Source: Candidatus Gastranaerophilales bacterium (GTDB lineage Bacteria; Cyanobacteriota; Vampirovibrionia; Gastranaerophilales; Gastranaerophilaceae). Taken from it: 5,463 nucleotides of DNA. Below the pieces are notes generated by a model that was given only the letters and a program-made list of their open reading frames with translations, did no database searches and was not told the DNA's origin. Below, one piece after another: positions 1-5,463 of the stretch (position 1 is the first letter of the stretch; every line of letters starts with the position of its first letter). The DNA lies in contig CALUTA010000106.1 in the NCBI GenBank assembly GCA_944323585.1, forward strand, positions 1-5,463, written 5' to 3'. The position numbers and the translations under genes were made by a program.

Positions 1-482
1 TTTTTTCGGGTAGTATTGCTGTCAAAAACATTAACATTTTTTAAATCTTCATCAATTGTCTGCTGCAATCCGTAAACAAGCGGAGTAAGTCCGCCAAGAT
101 TTGCTGAAGTTAAACCTTCAGTTATTTTTTCCTGATTGCTGCGCTTAAAAGAGGTAACGAGTCTTGAAGCTTTGCAGGCATCAACATTTTGAGTGCCGGC
201 TGTCTGACCTTCTCCGAAAACTCTCAAGCCGATGGCAGATTTATACGGAACTCTCGGCAAAATATAACCTAACGCTTCACGGGCTTCAGGCAGCCAGCGT
301 CCCATACTTCCCGAAAAGTCCACAAGAAGCATGACCGCTTCACCGTTTATTGATATGACGGAAGGCCCGTTAAGCCTCATCAACTGCTCATAGGATCTTG
401 ATGAATAAACTCTGAATTCTCCTGCAAACACAGGCAATACTGTCATCCCTAAACACATTAACAACAAAACTAATTTCTTCAT
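1..482 (-). CDS. Secreted von Willebrand factor A (VWA) domain protein, C-terminus off the left edge
   Basis: The first 160 codons are visible and the frame is still open at the window edge. Residues 1-20 form a Sec signal peptide (two lysines, a leucine-rich core, then a VFA end before Gly21), so the protein is exported. A VWA domain begins near residue 48: the MIDAS metal-binding motif D55-F-S57-G-S59 follows a hydrophobic strand (MLLV), and the second MIDAS element is T133 in GGLTPL. Between them are I-G-L-R-V-F-G (84-90) and C103 followed by S-R-L-V, a pattern common in bacterial VWA proteins of the Mg-chelatase/Ca-activated chloride channel-like type. VWA domains bind metal and mediate protein-protein contacts; the partner here is unknown. 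The third MIDAS acidic site would lie beyond the edge. The ATG start is supported by AAAGGAAG just upstream. It is divergent from the envelope operon and shares its intergenic region. Confident on the domain, not on the role. Confidence 0.9.
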   Translation of the reverse strand, partial: MKKLVLLLMCLGMTVLPVFAGEFRVYSSRSYEQLMRLNGPSVISINGEAVMLLVDFSGSMGRWLPEAREALGYILPRVPYKSAIGLRVFGEGQTAGTQNVDACKASRLVTSFKRSNQEKITEGLTSANLGGLTPLVYGLQQTIDEDLKNVNVFDSNTTRK

Positions 483-485
483 TTT

Positions 486-493
486 CTTCCTTT
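486..493 (-). promoter_or_regulatory. Shine-Dalgarno site of the VWA gene
   Basis: Read on the minus strand this is AAAGGAAG, ending 3 nt before the ATG at 482. It is a strong purine-rich ribosome binding site, and with the signal peptide that follows it fixes the start of the VWA gene. Confidence 0.7.
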
Positions 494-506
494 ATAATTT
501 TTCCCT

Positions 507-535
507 AATATATATATAAAAACCGAACTGAACAA
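507..535 (-). promoter_or_regulatory. Candidate sigma-70-type promoter for the VWA gene
   Basis: On the minus strand a TATATT -10 box (512-507) lies 17 nt downstream of a weak -35 box TTGTTC (535-530). Transcription would start near 500 and leave a leader of only about 18 nt before the start codon. The spacing is ideal, but the -35 box is poor and the region is AT-rich, so chance matches are possible. Confidence 0.35.
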
Positions 536-539
536 AAAT

Positions 540-566
540 TTTACAAAATCGTTAATTATATATAAA
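540..566 (+). promoter_or_regulatory. Candidate sigma-70-type promoter for the envelope operon
   Basis: TTTACA (540-545) resembles a -35 box and TATAAA (561-566) a -10 box, with a 15-nt spacer that is shorter than the optimum of 17. Transcription from here would begin around 573 and give a leader of about 45 nt before the preferred start at 618. The call is tentative because the whole interval is AT-rich. Confidence 0.3.
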
Positions 567-586
567 GTTTTGTTGCAAAACAACTT
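565..586 (+). repeat. Overlapping small inverted repeats in the operon leader
   Basis: GTTTTG (567-572) and CAAAAC (576-581) form a perfect 6-bp inverted repeat around a 3-nt loop. The flanking AAGTT (565-569) and AACTT (582-586) form a second, mutually exclusive pairing. The element lies between the candidate -10 box and the ribosome binding site. It could be an operator half-site pair or a weak leader hairpin, or chance in AT-rich DNA. Confidence 0.3.
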
Positions 587-608
587 CCATACAACTATAA
601 TGTTTCAT

Positions 609-612
609 AGGA
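609..612 (+). promoter_or_regulatory. Shine-Dalgarno site deciding the start at 618
   Basis: AGGA lies 5 nt upstream of the ATG at 618. The frame is open further upstream, with ATG codons at 600 and 612 and TTG codons at 570 and 573. Only the ATG at 618 has a ribosome site at a proper distance and begins a clean signal peptide (Met-Lys-Lys), so it is preferred. Confidence 0.6.
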
Positions 613-617
613 TGATA

Positions 618-1883
618 ATGAAAAAGTTTTTTGTTCTGATAATAACTCTATTATTTACGGCAGTTTCTACATTTGCAGCGGATGTATCCAAATTGTACAG
701 GATTAAGAATGCAAACTCGGAGGCTGTAAACAAAGTTTTAACCCCGTATTTAAAGCGTCAGTTTCCTAATCTGATAAAAAATCAAAATTATTATATTTTA
801 GAGAACAAACAAAAGGGATATTATTACGTAATCATAGTTTCGGACAAAGACGAAAACTGCTACCTCTATTATATGTCTAATAATGAGGATGAAGACTTAC
901 GCAAAGACATTTTAAAAACATTAAAAAACAACGACTTAAAAAACCGTAAAGTAATTGATTCAAGTTTAAAAAGCTACTTTTACGGCGAAGCTTATACAAA
1001 TCTTGCACACAGCAATGTAAGAGTAAACTTAAGATCAAAAGACCAATCATTACTACCTCCGCCGCAGACCAATTCTCCGGTTAATGCGAAAGAAATCAAC
1101 TATGACTTCAGTGACGAAGCGCAGGAAAGATTTAACAGCATAAACAATCCTGATATTGTAAATCTTGAAATTCCGGCAGACTCAAAGCCTCATATCAATT
1201 ATGATCCAAATTCAAATGTAGTAAGACTTCCGCAAATCGGCTCATCCGGTCCTCAAAGCGCCTACAATCCCTACACAAAGCAGACTTACAGCAATACAAC
1301 CCAACATAAACCATCAAATATTCTAACCGGAAGCGTTGTTATGATACCTGACGGAACATCATTTACGGCAGCACTTTTGTCCGATATAAGCTCAGAAAGC
1401 ATAGTAAACAATGACAGAATCAGCGCCGAACTTGATCAGGACTGGATTTACAACGGCCAGCTTATTGCACCGGCCGGAAGCATTCTGAACGGAAGGGCTG
1501 TTGATACAAAATCCGCTTCTTTTGCAATGGGCAACGGGCAAATAGGGCTTTTGTTCGACGAAGTAATGACTCCGGACGGTGCGATAATCCCGTTAAAAAC
1601 AAATAAAGTTTATATTGTAGGAAACAACTCAAGAGCATTGAACATAACCAAAAGAGTTGCAGGCGGAGCAGCGGCAGGGCTTTTATTATCGGGAATTTCA
1701 ATGCTTTTCGGTGCTGACCCGACAAAAGCACTTATTTACGGAATGTCAATCGGAGCCGGAAGCGGAGCAATTTCAGCTATTTCATCCCGCGGGGAGGAAA
1801 TACAGCTTATTGAAGGTTCACAGCTTCAGATAATGCTTACCGAACCGCTTACGGTACAAACTTACAGACAGGAAGGATACTAA
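618..1883 (+). CDS. Exported protein with a VirB10/TrbI-like region and a glycine-zipper segment
   Basis: The protein has 421 residues from the preferred ATG. Residues 1-20 are a Sec signal peptide (MKKFF start, STFA cleavage site). Residues 21-130 form an unrecognised Lys/Tyr/Asn-rich mixed alpha-beta domain. A Pro/Asn/Ser-rich linker spans about 140-234. Residues 235-334 resemble the periplasmic region of VirB10/TrbI proteins of type IV secretion: TGSVVMIPDGTSF, then LLSDISSE, LIAPAGSILNGRA, and a V-M-T-P-D-G-A-I-I-P-L strand. Residues 347-389 are a Gly/Ala-rich hydrophobic stretch with GGAAAG and GAGSGA, suited to a glycine-zipper membrane hairpin. A short beta-rich tail with EGSQLQIMLTEPL ends the protein. 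Unlike typical VirB10 it has a cleavable signal rather than an N-terminal membrane anchor. No other type IV secretion gene is visible, so a role in conjugation is not supported. It is probably first in the operon, with 3 nt to the next gene. The VirB10 link is moderate: motif resemblance only. Confidence 0.85.
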   Translation: MKKFFVLIITLLFTAVSTFAADVSKLYRIKNANSEAVNKVLTPYLKRQFPNLIKNQNYYILENKQKGYYYVIIVSDKDENCYLYYMSNNEDEDLRKDILKTLKNNDLKNRKVIDSSLKSYFYGEAYTNLAHSNVRVNLRSKDQSLLPPPQTNSPVNAKEINYDFSDEAQERFNSINNPDIVNLEIPADSKPHINYDPNSNVVRLPQIGSSGPQSAYNPYTKQTYSNTTQHKPSNILTGSVVMIPDGTSFTAALLSDISSESIVNNDRISAELDQDWIYNGQLIAPAGSILNGRAVDTKSASFAMGNGQIGLLFDEVMTPDGAIIPLKTNKVYIVGNNSRALNITKRVAGGAAAGLLLSGISMLFGADPTKALIYGMSIGAGSGAISAISSRGEEIQLIEGSQLQIMLTEPLTVQTYRQEGY

Positions 1884-1886
1884 CAA

Positions 1887-3488
1887 ATGTCCGTTACCAT
1901 TACTTCTAAAAATCAGGAAAAAACTTTCAGAGAAAAAGATTTTATAATTATCGGCTCAAATTCAGACTGCGATTTTCAGATTAACACTGGATTTGATTTT
2001 ATCCTTACGGTTCAATATGATGACAGGCAAAAAAAATGCACTGTTACCAACAATTTTGAGAATTCAAACATCCTTTTTAAAGGTGAACCGTTCAAAGGCA
2101 GACTTGTTCTTACCAAATTCTGCAAACTGCAAATCTCGGGCTCGGATGAATTTATAAGTATCAAAATAAACTCCGATGAAACCGTAGGAAATATAGCGCA
2201 GAAAGACCTTACGCAAACGGAAATAAAAGAACTTTACGGCAATGACATCAACACAGACGTCAAACTAAAACTTGAAAAAAGAAAATCGGATCTGGAGAAA
2301 GAACGGATTGCAATTGCCAAACAAATTGCTTTTGCAATAAACGATATAAAAAAGAGATTATCGCTGAATTTTAAGGCTTCGATTGTTTTGAATACTGCGC
2401 TTATTATAAGCACAATTGTTATGACATTCGGAATCACGAATTATCTTCTCGGGCTTCCGATTTCAGACACTGTAGCATTTATGAATATGCCGGTAAACAT
2501 AAAAATGCTTGCGCTGTTTTCTGTTTTGACTTATGCGGTTTCACTCTCACTGAAGCAGGGGATTTTTCTATACCTGCAAAACAGAGATGTTGCAAAACCT
2601 CTTACGGGGGCAAAATTTGCGCAGAATTTTCTGATAATTCTGCCGACATTTTTTATGCTCGGATTTTATGCGGTAAACATGATTTATTATATGAATCCGA
2701 ACGGCAGAATTGTTTACGGCATTCTGGTTTCACTGTTTTTTGTAATGATTAACATAACTCTTGCTTTTGCGTGCGGGTATTTCAAATACAGCGGGCACAA
2801 ACTTTCAATGGAACTTTACAAATACGAATACAGAGAAGATTTTGAAATAATTCTGAACAAATACCAGAGCTGGATAGAAATGTTTATAAACAGCATAGGT
2901 CAGGTTAAATTAAATTATATAAAAGACAAAATTTTCACACTTCAGCTAAAAGGCATCGGGGAAACAATCCTCGGGATTTTGACGGCACCGTTTCTTGCAT
3001 ACGGGGTTTCAAACACTCTTGCAATGTGCTTTCCGGAAGCCGCAGGCTGGATAAGAATTTCAGGTGTAAGATTTTCTCCGGTATTTTTGGTTCTGGCAAC
3101 AATGCTCATAATTTTTGCCTTCTTCACTATCACAAACGGATTTGTAAACATAAGAAAAGTCGGCGGCTCGGATGTTATCAAACTTGACGGATTCAGAAAT
3201 TATCTTTCGCACGGGGTGGACATATTCGGACTGCAAAACGCAAAAGCACTTGAAAAAGAACGGGTAAGATTCTTTGTAATAGGGATTTCAATAATTTTTA
3301 TAGAATTCACAATGAATACTTCATTCTTTATGACGGAAATCGGTGCCGACTTAGGCGGAATATTTATAAGCCTTGTTGCGGCAACAGTTCCGACAGCACT
3401 GCTGATTGCGGAAACTTATATTCTAAGCCGCACAAATTATGAACTTTTTGTCTGCGACTCGCTTATATCTAAATTGGACAGAAAATGA
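1887..3488 (+). CDS. Polytopic membrane protein: N-terminal FHA-like domain and an internally duplicated four-helix module
   Basis: The protein has 533 residues, and the ATG is preceded by GGAAGGA with a 9-nt spacer. Residues 1-95 look like a forkhead-associated (FHA) beta-sandwich: FIIIGSNSDCDFQI matches the G-x-x-x-x-C-D-[IF] start, and L-x-K-x-x-K-L-Q-I-S-G near residues 75-85 fits the last strands. Residues 110-160 are a charged, probably coiled-coil helix. About eight membrane helices follow (approximately 164-190, 204-222, 245-267, 274-297, 357-380, 396-418, 461-481, 487-511), with a charged helical stretch at 300-350 between the two sets of four. The two halves align without gaps over parts of their length, which indicates an internal duplication. 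I do not recognise the family. By analogy, the FHA-like domain should be cytoplasmic and the helices could form an inner-membrane platform. The stop overlaps the next start (ATGA), implying translational coupling. Confidence 0.9.
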   Translation: MSVTITSKNQEKTFREKDFIIIGSNSDCDFQINTGFDFILTVQYDDRQKKCTVTNNFENSNILFKGEPFKGRLVLTKFCKLQISGSDEFISIKINSDETVGNIAQKDLTQTEIKELYGNDINTDVKLKLEKRKSDLEKERIAIAKQIAFAINDIKKRLSLNFKASIVLNTALIISTIVMTFGITNYLLGLPISDTVAFMNMPVNIKMLALFSVLTYAVSLSLKQGIFLYLQNRDVAKPLTGAKFAQNFLIILPTFFMLGFYAVNMIYYMNPNGRIVYGILVSLFFVMINITLAFACGYFKYSGHKLSMELYKYEYREDFEIILNKYQSWIEMFINSIGQVKLNYIKDKIFTLQLKGIGETILGILTAPFLAYGVSNTLAMCFPEAAGWIRISGVRFSPVFLVLATMLIIFAFFTITNGFVNIRKVGGSDVIKLDGFRNYLSHGVDIFGLQNAKALEKERVRFFVIGISIIFIEFTMNTSFFMTEIGADLGGIFISLVAATVPTALLIAETYILSRTNYELFVCDSLISKLDRK

Positions 3489-4462
3489 TTAAACTATATC
3501 TGATTACAACAGCAATATTAATGATGATAGTAACGCTTGCTGTCGGGATTATAAAACCGGGCATTAATAAGCCTGTGCAATTTGCCGGAAGTGATTTTCA
3601 GATAACAAACACGGAGCTTGCGCAAAATCCTGATGCAACCCACAAGCCGCCTGCGCAGACTACTCAAATTATTAATACAGAACCCGTACAGACCAAAATT
3701 GTTGAAAAAATTATTGAAACAACAGCGCCAAATCCCGTTCAAAAAACTCAAACAGTTCAAAAAACAACAACCACAACAACTAAAACCCAAAAAATCACAA
3801 CAACAGCCCCCTCTGCAAAAACTACAACCAAAACAATCACCCCATCTAAGCCCAAACCTCAAACCACAACAAAAACAGTAACAACTTCCGCTCCAAAACC
3901 GGTTGAAAAAACTGAAAATATCAAAACCGCTCAAATTCCGCAATCAATAAAAGACATTGTCAGCGGAACACCAAAAACTCAGGAAAAAACGGAAACAACA
4001 AAACCCAAAGAGCCGGAAAAAGTCGTTCTTCCGGCAGTTGAACCCACAAAAACTCCCGACAAAATAATTGAAGACATTGGCAAAGAAGACCGCCCGCTTA
4101 CAGAGCAGGAGGAAATTATCGTCTGGAACATCTGGCGGAGCAACCTTCAAAACCAGATTATGCGTGACACACAGATTTCAGCACCGCTTGGAACGACGTT
4201 TAAATTTTCATTCACGGTAGACAAAAGAGGCAGAATATCCAACCTGAAAACCTGGGCATCCCCGTCAACATACAATTCAGTTGCGATAAACTATCTAAAA
4301 CCGTTGATTTTAGGCTATCAAGGCCAGCCGATTCTGAACTTTCCATCCAGAACAAAACGTGTTATAACTAATGTAACAGGCGGATTTGTCATCTCAACAC
4401 AGGACAAATTCAGCACACCCGGAGATTTTTCGGATATAGAAAAAATTAAAACTTACAAATAA
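3485..4462 (+). CDS. TonB/TolA-like protein with a threonine-rich linker
   Basis: The protein has 325 residues. One N-terminal membrane helix (residues 4-23) with no clear cleavage site suggests an inner-membrane anchor with the rest in the periplasm. Residues 50-200 are a low-complexity linker rich in Thr, Lys, Pro and Gln; 21 of the 45 residues from 91 to 135 are threonine. Residues 205-306 form a TonB/TolA-type C-terminal domain: an amphipathic helix around VWNIWRSNLQNQ, then FKFSFTVDKRGRISNLKTW (the F-x-F-x-x-D-x-x-G-x-[IV] strand-turn-strand of the fold), a helix, and a final strand V-T-G-G-F-V-I-S. TonB-like proteins span the periplasm and contact outer-membrane partners. No ExbB/ExbD or TolQ/TolR is seen here, so energy coupling is unproven. 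The start overlaps the previous stop and has only a weak GGA upstream, so translation probably depends on coupling to the FHA-like gene. Confidence 0.85.
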   Translation: MIKLYLITTAILMMIVTLAVGIIKPGINKPVQFAGSDFQITNTELAQNPDATHKPPAQTTQIINTEPVQTKIVEKIIETTAPNPVQKTQTVQKTTTTTTKTQKITTTAPSAKTTTKTITPSKPKPQTTTKTVTTSAPKPVEKTENIKTAQIPQSIKDIVSGTPKTQEKTETTKPKEPEKVVLPAVEPTKTPDKIIEDIGKEDRPLTEQEEIIVWNIWRSNLQNQIMRDTQISAPLGTTFKFSFTVDKRGRISNLKTWASPSTYNSVAINYLKPLILGYQGQPILNFPSRTKRVITNVTGGFVISTQDKFSTPGDFSDIEKIKTYK

Positions 4463-4469
4463 AAATTTC

Positions 4470-4492
4470 GAGCCTTAGCATATATGCGGCTC
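4470..4492 (+). repeat. Imperfect hairpin in the gap between the two TonB-like genes
   Basis: GAGCC (4470-4474) pairs with GGCTC (4488-4492), and inside them GCATATATGC (4478-4487) is a perfect 10-nt palindrome. The folded RNA would have a 5-bp outer stem, a 3-nt TTA bulge on the left arm, and an inner GCA/TGC stem with a TATA loop. No T-run follows, so it is not a convincing intrinsic terminator. It could be an mRNA processing or stability element, or it could affect translation of the downstream gene, whose ribosome site begins about 14 nt later. Confidence 0.5.
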
Positions 4493-4505
4493 ATCAGAAC
4501 AAAGC

Positions 4506-4508
4506 AGG
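4506..4508 (+). promoter_or_regulatory. Shine-Dalgarno site supporting the start at 4514
   Basis: AGG, within GCAGGT, lies 5 nt before the ATG at 4514. An in-frame ATG at 4484 would add ten residues but has no ribosome site and sits inside the hairpin, so 4514 is preferred. Confidence 0.5.
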
Positions 4509-4513
4509 TAAAT

Positions 4514-5463
4514 ATGTACAGATGCACCGAATGCCAGGAAGAATTTAAAGAAAAGCCCAAATATTGCAACTGCGGAAACGACGAATTTGTAGAGATTCCG
4601 GATCCTGTACGGCAGACTCCGGCTCATGCGTCAGCAATTCAGGAAAGTTCACCTGCAAAATATCAACTACATAAGCTTTTTCCGTTAGGATTTTTTATAA
4701 TCTGTATAATTTTATCAATTTCAGTATGGTTCATAAAACTTCCGGCTGCAAAACCTCAAAAGACTCAAAGTCCGCAGCCCGAACAGACGCAAAATATTCC
4801 GTCTGATGTAGCAAGTTTTTGGAATGACGCAAAGTATACACCTCAGCCTGCCGCTGAAATACAAAAACCTGAGCCGCAGAAGACACAACCTCAAGCACCG
4901 TCAAAACCGCAGACAACAACACAACCCGTTGTAAAAAAACAAAATCCTGCGCCGGTAAAAACAGCTTCACAACCTGTACAAAAACAGACACCAAAGCCGG
5001 CGAGCCAGACAAAGCAGACTAAACCTGCGACACAGCAGCAAAAGCCTGCCAAACCTTTGCAGCAGCCACCGCAACAGACTCAAACTCAGCAAAAACCCAA
5101 GCTTCCGGACTCGGTTCTTAACTTGAACAAACCCAAAACAGAAACTAAAGCCCAATCACAGCCCAAACCTGTTTCAAAACCAAAGCCGCCGCAGATGGAT
5201 AGCGCTGAATTTTTAAAATACAAAGGCGAAATCAGAAGCGCACTCCTTGCAAAGCTTAATGTTACGGCAATACAAGGGACAGGCGACTGCGCCGTTGAAT
5301 TTTCACTCGACAGCACCGGAAAACTCATAAACAGAAACTTTATTTACAAATCCTCAAACAAAACCGTTAATGATGAAGTTTACCTTATGCTGATGCGGCT
5401 TCCGTATTACAAACAACCGCCCAAATACTATAACGGCGAGAAAATTAAGCTGAAATTCTACTT
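4514..5463 (+). CDS. Zinc-ribbon TonB/TolA-like protein, C-terminus just off the right edge
   Basis: The frame is open for 316 codons to the window edge. Residues 4-20 are a short zinc ribbon with four cysteines, C4-x2-C7 and C18-x-C20, in MYRCTECQEEF and YCNCGND. A single membrane helix follows at about 55-74, so the ribbon should be cytoplasmic and the rest periplasmic. Residues 77-227 are a long linker rich in Gln, Pro, Lys and Thr. From residue 228 a TonB/TolA-like C-terminal domain begins: a helix (AEFLKYKGEIRSALLAKL), then AVEFSLDSTGKLINRNF, a helix with VNDEVYLMLMRLPYY, and the last strand K-I-K-L-K-F-Y. This is the usual order of the domain, and the true end is probably only a few residues away. 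It differs from the upstream TonB-like protein in linker composition and in having the ribbon, so it is a distinct paralogue or partner. It lies 51 nt downstream on the same strand, probably in the same operon. Confidence 0.9.
   Translation, partial: MYRCTECQEEFKEKPKYCNCGNDEFVEIPDPVRQTPAHASAIQESSPAKYQLHKLFPLGFFIICIILSISVWFIKLPAAKPQKTQSPQPEQTQNIPSDVASFWNDAKYTPQPAAEIQKPEPQKTQPQAPSKPQTTTQPVVKKQNPAPVKTASQPVQKQTPKPASQTKQTKPATQQQKPAKPLQQPPQQTQTQQKPKLPDSVLNLNKPKTETKAQSQPKPVSKPKPPQMDSAEFLKYKGEIRSALLAKLNVTAIQGTGDCAVEFSLDSTGKLINRNFIYKSSNKTVNDEVYLMLMRLPYYKQPPKYYNGEKIKLKFY

Noticed and set aside
570..617. Upstream extension of the VirB10-like gene to a TTG at 570
   Set aside because: The extension would place 16 polar residues before the signal peptide and has no ribosome site; AGGA at 609 serves the ATG at 618.
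3618..3881. Plus-strand 87-residue Lys/Gln/Leu-rich frame inside the TonB-like gene
   Set aside because: It is an out-of-frame reading of the low-complexity linker, with no domain of its own.
3757..3891. CRISPR-like or tandem DNA repeat in the ACA/AAA-rich stretch
   Set aside because: There is no regular repeat unit or spacer structure; it is an irregular run of Thr, Lys and Gln codons in an intact reading frame.
3518..3943. Cysteine-rich 141-residue open frame on the minus strand
   Set aside because: It is the complement of the threonine/lysine/proline-rich linker of the TonB-like gene. Its Cys, Gly and Phe content follows from that biased sequence, and the plus-strand gene has a full, coherent domain structure.
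1887..4462. FHA-like domain binding phosphothreonines of the threonine-rich linker next door
   Set aside because: It is an attractive pairing, but the linker should be periplasmic and the FHA-like domain cytoplasmic, and the phosphothreonine-binding residues appear to be missing.
4470..4492. Intrinsic terminator after the first TonB-like gene
   Set aside because: The stem is short and bulged and no T-tract follows, so termination is not supported.
4460..4513. Stop-codon readthrough fusing the two TonB-like genes
   Set aside because: The two genes share a frame and the 17 codons between the TAA and the ATG at 4514 are open, but the second gene has its own ribosome site, zinc ribbon and membrane helix. 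A fusion would put a second membrane anchor after a periplasmic domain.
4731..5328. Three minus-strand open frames opposite the second TonB-like gene
   Set aside because: Their Leu/Val/Phe-rich composition is the antisense of Gln/Lys/Pro/Thr codons in the linker. None has a recognisable domain, and they overlap a clearly coding plus-strand frame.

Overview
The window looks like a stretch of a low-GC, Gram-negative-type bacterial chromosome. All the recognisable proteins belong to the cell envelope: two have Sec signal peptides, two are TonB/TolA-like with a single membrane anchor, a long low-complexity linker and a C-terminal domain, and one is a polytopic membrane protein with an N-terminal FHA-like domain. 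The style of these proteins (threonine- or glutamine-rich TonB-like linkers, AT-rich spacers, purine-rich Shine-Dalgarno sites) recalls gut Melainabacteria/Gastranaerophilales. That lineage guess rests on general resemblance only, because no phylogenetic marker is present.

Layout: at the left edge, a minus-strand gene (482 down to 1, C-terminus off the window) encodes a secreted von Willebrand factor A protein. An AT-rich divergent intergenic region (483-617) separates it from a plus-strand cluster of four genes: a secreted protein with a VirB10/TrbI-like region and a glycine-zipper segment (618-1883), an FHA-like eight-helix membrane protein (1887-3488), a TonB/TolA-like protein with a threonine-rich linker (3485-4462), and a second TonB/TolA-like protein with an N-terminal zinc ribbon (4514 to beyond the right edge). 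Gaps are 3 nt, a 4-nt ATGA overlap, and 51 nt containing an imperfect hairpin. The four genes are therefore probably one operon. No tRNA, rRNA, CRISPR array, mobile element or clear intrinsic terminator was found, and no gene-free stretch exceeds 300 bases.

How they may work together (inference): two inner-membrane-anchored proteins reach into the periplasm with TonB-like domains, a polytopic protein with a cytoplasmic FHA-like domain could form the inner-membrane platform, and the exported VirB10-like protein could sit in the periplasm or at the outer membrane. This could be an uncharacterised trans-envelope assembly. No ExbB/ExbD or TolQ/TolR homologue is visible, so an energised TonB system is not demonstrated. 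The clearest sequence-level discovery is an internal duplication in the polytopic protein, with matching residues at constant offsets in its two halves.
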